Source of the DNA: Verrucomicrobiota bacterium
GTDB taxonomy: Bacteria; Verrucomicrobiota; Verrucomicrobiia; Chthoniobacterales; UBA10450
NCBI GenBank assembly: GCA_003219355.1
Contig: QHOQ01000119.1
Span: forward strand, 2,833-11,063
Reading direction: 5' to 3'
DNA: 8,231 bases
The position numbers and the translations under genes are program-made. The number at the start of each line of letters is the position of its first letter. Within the stretch, counting starts at the first letter, position 1. The notes below the pieces were generated by a model. That model saw only the letters and a list, made by a program, of their open reading frames with translations. It ran no database searches and was not told the origin of the DNA. This document shows positions 5,845-8,231 of this stretch, in pieces.

Positions 5845-6818
5845 GGTTTTGCCCCGTTGGCGTAAGTATAATCGTAAAGCTTATCGAGCGGCAGCTGCGG
5901 GCTTTTCTCAGCAAACTTTACCGAGGCTAGCACTGTCTCCTTGGCGTGCTTGTCGATTTGATCGAATTGTTCGTTCGTTAGTTTCCCCTCCCGCGTGAGC
6001 TGCGCCCGCAAACGCGTGATTGGATCGTCGAGTCGATATTTCTCCAGTTCCTGCTTGGTCCGGTAACTTGCCGGATCGGACATCGAGTGGCCACGATAGC
6101 GATAAGTGCGAATTTCAACGAACGCCGGATGCGGCTCCTTGCGGATGGAATTCACAATCTCGGCGATCTTATCGCGAACTTCGCGGAAGTTCATTCCATC
6201 GACAATCTCACCGGGAATGTCGTACCCCTCCGCCCGATCGACAATCTGCTTGAGCGATGTCGATCTTTTCACCGAGGTACCCATGGCGAAGAGGTTGTTT
6301 TCGCAAATGAAAACGATCGGCAACTTGAAAAGCGCAGCTAGATTCAAGGCTTCGTGGAAAGAGCCTTGATTGATCGCACCGTCCCCGAAGAAACACAGAG
6401 TTACGCGATCTTCGCCGCGGTACTTAATGGCAAAGGCCAGCCCAACCGCCAGTGGGACGTGGGCACCGACAATCGCGTGACCGCCGTACATGTGATTTTG
6501 CCGGTTAAAGAAATGCATCGAACCGCCCAAGCCTCGCGAACAACCGGCTTCCTTTCCAAAAAGCTCCGCCATGCACGCATCGGCGCTCGTGCCGCGAGCA
6601 AGAGCGTGCGCGTGATCGCGATAAGCGGTGATGACGTAATCATCGTCGCGCACGGCCGCGATCGCGCCGGCCACAACAGCCTCCTGACCAATGTAAAGAT
6701 GACAAAAACCGCCGATCTTCTGCGCTTGATACTGCTGGCTGGCGCGTTCCTCAAACCGCCGGATCAATAGCATCAGCGAAAGCATCTCGACTTCGTCGCG
6801 CTGCTCTACCGACTGCAT
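5841..6818 (-). CDS. pdhA: pyruvate dehydrogenase E1 component, alpha subunit
   Basis: This is the alpha chain of the thiamine-diphosphate-dependent E1. It is 325 residues from the ATG at 6818, or 328 from a GTG at 6827 that overlaps the previous stop (GTGA). In 325-residue numbering, LLIRRFEERASQQY near 17-31 is the usual start of the fold. FCHLYIGQEAV (38-48) and AYRDHAHALARG (65-76) are family landmarks. GGSMHFF comes at 98-104. The diphosphate/Mg-binding motif runs from GDGAINQG (145-152) to CENN (172-175). TYRYRGHSMSDPASYR is the conserved loop near the active site. The separate alpha and beta chains are the type found in Gram-positive bacteria, mitochondria and several other phyla, unlike the single-chain AceE of enterobacteria. 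It lies between a membrane-protein gene upstream and pdhB downstream, both in direct contact. Acetoin or branched-chain E1 is the alternative; the sequence and the neighbours favour pyruvate. Confidence 0.94.
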   Translation of the reverse strand: MQSVEQRDEVEMLSLMLLIRRFEERASQQYQAQKIGGFCHLYIGQEAVVAGAIAAVRDDDYVITAYRDHAHALARGTSADACMAELFGKEAGCSRGLGGSMHFFNRQNHMYGGHAIVGAHVPLAVGLAFAIKYRGEDRVTLCFFGDGAINQGSFHEALNLAALFKLPIVFICENNLFAMGTSVKRSTSLKQIVDRAEGYDIPGEIVDGMNFREVRDKIAEIVNSIRKEPHPAFVEIRTYRYRGHSMSDPASYRTKQELEKYRLDDPITRLRAQLTREGKLTNEQFDQIDKHAKETVLASVKFAEKSPQLPLDKLYDYTYANGAKP

Positions 6819-6823
6819 GGCGA

Positions 6824-7411
6824 TCACGCCGTGCGCGGAACCGCAGCGCGGGCACGCGACCGTTCAGCGCTTCGGCCCAGGTTCATGCAAACAATAAAGA
6901 GCAGCGTGAAAACGAGATCGCTCAGGAGCGAGTTGCGGAAAAACATCCAGCTCGGGGTCGCGCTGTACTGAGGCAACCCCACCGTGACCGCCTGCACGAG
7001 TCCTGCCAAATTTTTCGCGTAGCCTGGATCGCTTAACCACGAGAACGCGTTCGTGATTCCGTAAAAAATTGTAGATCCCACGACTGAAGCCGGGAGAAGC
7101 GTCTTCAGGGACGCACGATTCTGTAGAAGAAGCCCGATGCATCCGATCAGGGCGAGCGCCAAATAGCGACAGAGAATCTGCGGATCGAGCAAGGGCGCAC
7201 CGTAGCGAAAATTAAGCACCGCGTCGGAAATAAAAAGGGTAACAAACGGCACGGCGAATTTGTATTTTTTTGGAAAGTACGCTGCGCTGCAGAGGGCGAT
7301 GGCCGCAAGCGGCGCAAAATTGGAAAGCCAGCTTGCGCCGGAATGAATCAAAAGGCCTGACGTCACACGATAAGCGACGGCCGAAAATACGAGAAGAAGA
7401 GCCGGAATCAT
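6824..7411 (-). CDS. DUF6580-like multi-pass membrane protein
   Basis: The product is a 195-residue hydrophobic protein with about six predicted membrane segments (about 2-22, 31-47, 52-68, 78-97, 105-124, 160-178). NFAPLAAIALCSAAYFPKKY (31-50), then FVTLFISDAVLNF (56-68) and MFFRNSLLSDLVFT (156-169), fit the DUF6580 family as I recall it ('NFSPl.AiaLf.gayf', 'lSD..l', 'fF.NS..sDl'). That family resembles ECF-transporter S components in size and topology, but the ligand is unknown. A basic tail (RSAERSRARAAVPR) ends the chain, consistent with a cytoplasmic C-terminus. The ATG at 7411 is the first start in the frame's hydrophobic part; no Shine-Dalgarno sequence precedes it. Its stop (6824-6826) touches pdhA, so the two are probably translated from one message. 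Membrane nature is sure; the family name is likely; a transport role is only inference. Confidence 0.78.
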   Translation of the reverse strand: MIPALLLVFSAVAYRVTSGLLIHSGASWLSNFAPLAAIALCSAAYFPKKYKFAVPFVTLFISDAVLNFRYGAPLLDPQILCRYLALALIGCIGLLLQNRASLKTLLPASVVGSTIFYGITNAFSWLSDPGYAKNLAGLVQAVTVGLPQYSATPSWMFFRNSLLSDLVFTLLFIVCMNLGRSAERSRARAAVPRTA

Positions 7412-7484
7412 TCGGGAGAATCTAGCCGTCTCGCGACAGATGCAAAGACGATTTGCTCCAGGCCCTGATGGGACCGCGGCGCGA

Positions 7485-7506
7485 GTTTAAGAGTCGACTC
7501 TAAAAC
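7485..7506 (-). terminator. palindrome directly after the rpsT stop codon
   Basis: A 22-base near-perfect inverted repeat has a central AGAGTCGACTCT (7490-7501), then one A/A mismatch, then GTTT (7485-7488) against AAAC (7503-7506). It begins at the last base of the rpsT stop codon and lies before the DUF6580-pdh run on the same strand. As RNA it could fold with a TCGA loop and about an 8-9-bp stem. No T-tract follows (the next bases are GC-rich), so it may be a 3'-end stabiliser or an operator as easily as a terminator. Confidence 0.4.
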
Positions 7507-7760
7507 TACTTCGTGGATGCGGCGGCGAGCGCTTTGTTGAGTCGCGCTTTGCGGCGATTAGCAGTATTGCGATGAATGATCCTGCGCTTTGCAGCTTTAT
7601 CGATCGCCGAGATGACCGCGCGAATTCCATCAAAGTTGGGCATTTCTGAGGAACGCACCTGTTTTTGCATTGTGCGCAGACGTGTCACCACACTGCGATT
7701 GCGGAGTGAGCGCTTCAATGTCTGGCGGGTGCGCTTGGCAGCTGATCTCGTGTTGGCCAT
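7506..7760 (-). CDS. rpsT: 30S ribosomal protein S20
   Basis: S20 binds 16S rRNA and helps assemble the small subunit. The 84-residue chain is short and very basic, as expected for the family (about 86-90 residues). It begins MANTRSAAKRTRQTLKRSLRN, where S20 has a typical 'MAN..SA.KR.R....R..RN' start. The C-terminal half, IDKAAKRRIIHRNTANRRKARLNKAL (quoted here by IDKAAKRRIIHRN and ANRRKARLNKAL), matches the S20 'lDkAa.kgvIHkN.AaRkKsrL.k.l' region. The ATG at 7760 is certain. In many bacteria S20 represses its own translation; no such element can be identified here. The gene is preceded by an L,D-transpeptidase gene on the same strand, with 95 bases between them, and followed by a palindrome. 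Confidence 0.95.
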   Translation of the reverse strand: MANTRSAAKRTRQTLKRSLRNRSVVTRLRTMQKQVRSSEMPNFDGIRAVISAIDKAAKRRIIHRNTANRRKARLNKALAAASTK

Positions 7761-7796
7761 TGATTACAAGAAATTGTGAAACGTGGACGCTCGCGG

Positions 7797-7815
7797 TCGC
7801 AATTGCGATTGTCAA
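7797..7815 (-). promoter_or_regulatory. possible rpsT promoter -35 box with an adjoining palindrome
   Basis: Reading toward rpsT, a consensus TTGACA hexamer (7815-7810) stands about 50 bases before the start codon. One base later comes a perfect 12-bp palindrome, TCGCAATTGCGA (7808-7797), in the position of the promoter spacer, where an operator could act. At 16-18 bases spacing there is no recognisable -10 box (GAGCGT at 17). The hexamer is exact but the promoter is incomplete, so this is tentative. Confidence 0.3.
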
Positions 7816-7855
7816 GAGCTCGCACTCTCACCCAAATGGCGCCGACTGATTACCC

Positions 7856-8231
7856 TTATGCGCCCGGACTGTTTTGGGCGGTTACCGCGCCCTTGTTCAG
7901 CGCAGGCGGCCCTTTATCTATCGGACGCACAATAGACCCGCGCGTTGTGTTCGTTTGTTCGCCGCGAGCTTGACTTTTTTGTCGCTCTGCAGCGAGCGCT
8001 CCCCTCATTCGCATTTGTTCGACGCTGAGTGGAGCCGGCGCGGATGCGGAGCCAAGCTGATCCTGGCCATTTGCCCTTTCAGCCACCGCCACCAGCGTGC
8101 TACTCGATGGCACCGGCGCGGCCTTTGGCACCTTGGGCAAACGATCAGGAACAATTTGCACGATCGAGCCAAGCGTAAGCTGATTATATAGAGCAGCGAC
8201 GTCGCTCGATTTCATCCGGATGCAACCGTAG
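7856..8231 (-). CDS. L,D-transpeptidase (YkuD domain), C-terminal part (5' end outside window)
   Basis: The frame is open to the right edge and gives 124 residues. The first visible residues, YGCIRM, are the catalytic-cysteine motif of the YkuD/ErfK family (S-x-G-C-[IV]-R), whose members form 3-3 peptidoglycan cross-links or attach proteins to the wall. KSSDVAALYNQLTLGSIVQIVPD follows (here cited by KSSDVAALYNQL and GSIVQIVPD), the normal last helix and strand of the domain. After about residue 35 the chain continues for about 90 residues rich in Pro, Ala, Ser, Gln and Arg with no recognisable fold. The catalytic His and the signal peptide would be upstream, outside the window. A start at the ATG at 8215 would remove the catalytic Cys and is not the true start. 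Domain call is confident; the tail is unexplained. Confidence 0.88.
   Translation of the reverse strand, partial: YGCIRMKSSDVAALYNQLTLGSIVQIVPDRLPKVPKAAPVPSSSTLVAVAERANGQDQLGSASAPAPLSVEQMRMRGALAAERQKSQARGEQTNTTRGSIVRPIDKGPPALNKGAVTAQNSPGA

Noticed and set aside
6354..6770. 138-codon plus-strand open frame antisense to pdhA
   Set aside because: It lies wholly within the strongly conserved E1 alpha coding region and has no family resemblance of its own.
1..8231. Hidden accessory system (defence, phage, mobile island, CRISPR, tRNA)
   Set aside because: I read both strands for tRNA-like cloverleafs, spaced direct repeats, transposase or integrase motifs and toxin-antitoxin-like small gene pairs, and found none. 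All sizeable genes have housekeeping or widespread-family identities.

Overview
This window carries ordinary bacterial chromosomal genes at high coding density. No gap between genes exceeds about 115 bases. The most likely source is a soil-type Verrucomicrobiota (Chthoniobacterales-like) bacterium. That is an inference from the gene set, moderate GC, near absence of Shine-Dalgarno sequences and the style of the small repeats; no rRNA or marker search was possible. I found no tRNA, rRNA, CRISPR array, transposase, phage gene or defence system, and no convincing new multi-gene system.

Layout, left to right. The 3' end of a plus-strand gene for a LON substrate-binding-domain protein meets, tail to tail, a minus-strand pair: a small two-helix membrane protein gene followed closely by dgt (dGTP triphosphohydrolase-like, HD family). 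Divergent from that pair, a plus-strand SAM-dependent methyltransferase of the O-methyltransferase type is followed 31 bases later by a DUF1232 (YkvA-like) protein. From there to the right edge everything is on the minus strand: an L,D-transpeptidase C-terminus (cut by the right edge), rpsT (ribosomal protein S20), then a run read from right to left of a DUF6580-like membrane protein, pdhA, pdhB and pdhC.

The central unit is the pyruvate dehydrogenase complex: E1 alpha and E1 beta as separate chains, and a single-lipoyl-domain E2. The three genes convert pyruvate to acetyl-CoA together with an E3 (lipoamide dehydrogenase) that is not in the window. The membrane-protein gene and pdhA, and pdhA and pdhB, are joined by GTGA-type stop/start contacts, so they are probably one transcript. 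pdhB and pdhC are separated by 51 bases holding a degenerate 8-bp tandem repeat.

The most interesting observation is inside pdhC. The interdomain linker of E2 is extremely Glu/Lys-rich and is interrupted by a 36-bp GC-rich element made of two back-to-back perfect hairpins (7-bp stems, 3-base loops). It sits in frame in a 48-bp stretch whose amino acid composition (Pro, Ala, Gly, Val) is unlike the linker around it. This looks like a REP-type palindromic repeat captured by a coding region at a tolerant site. Other points are a hairpin at the start of the DUF1232 gene with a competing pairing, palindromes on both sides of rpsT, and a general lack of Shine-Dalgarno sequences.
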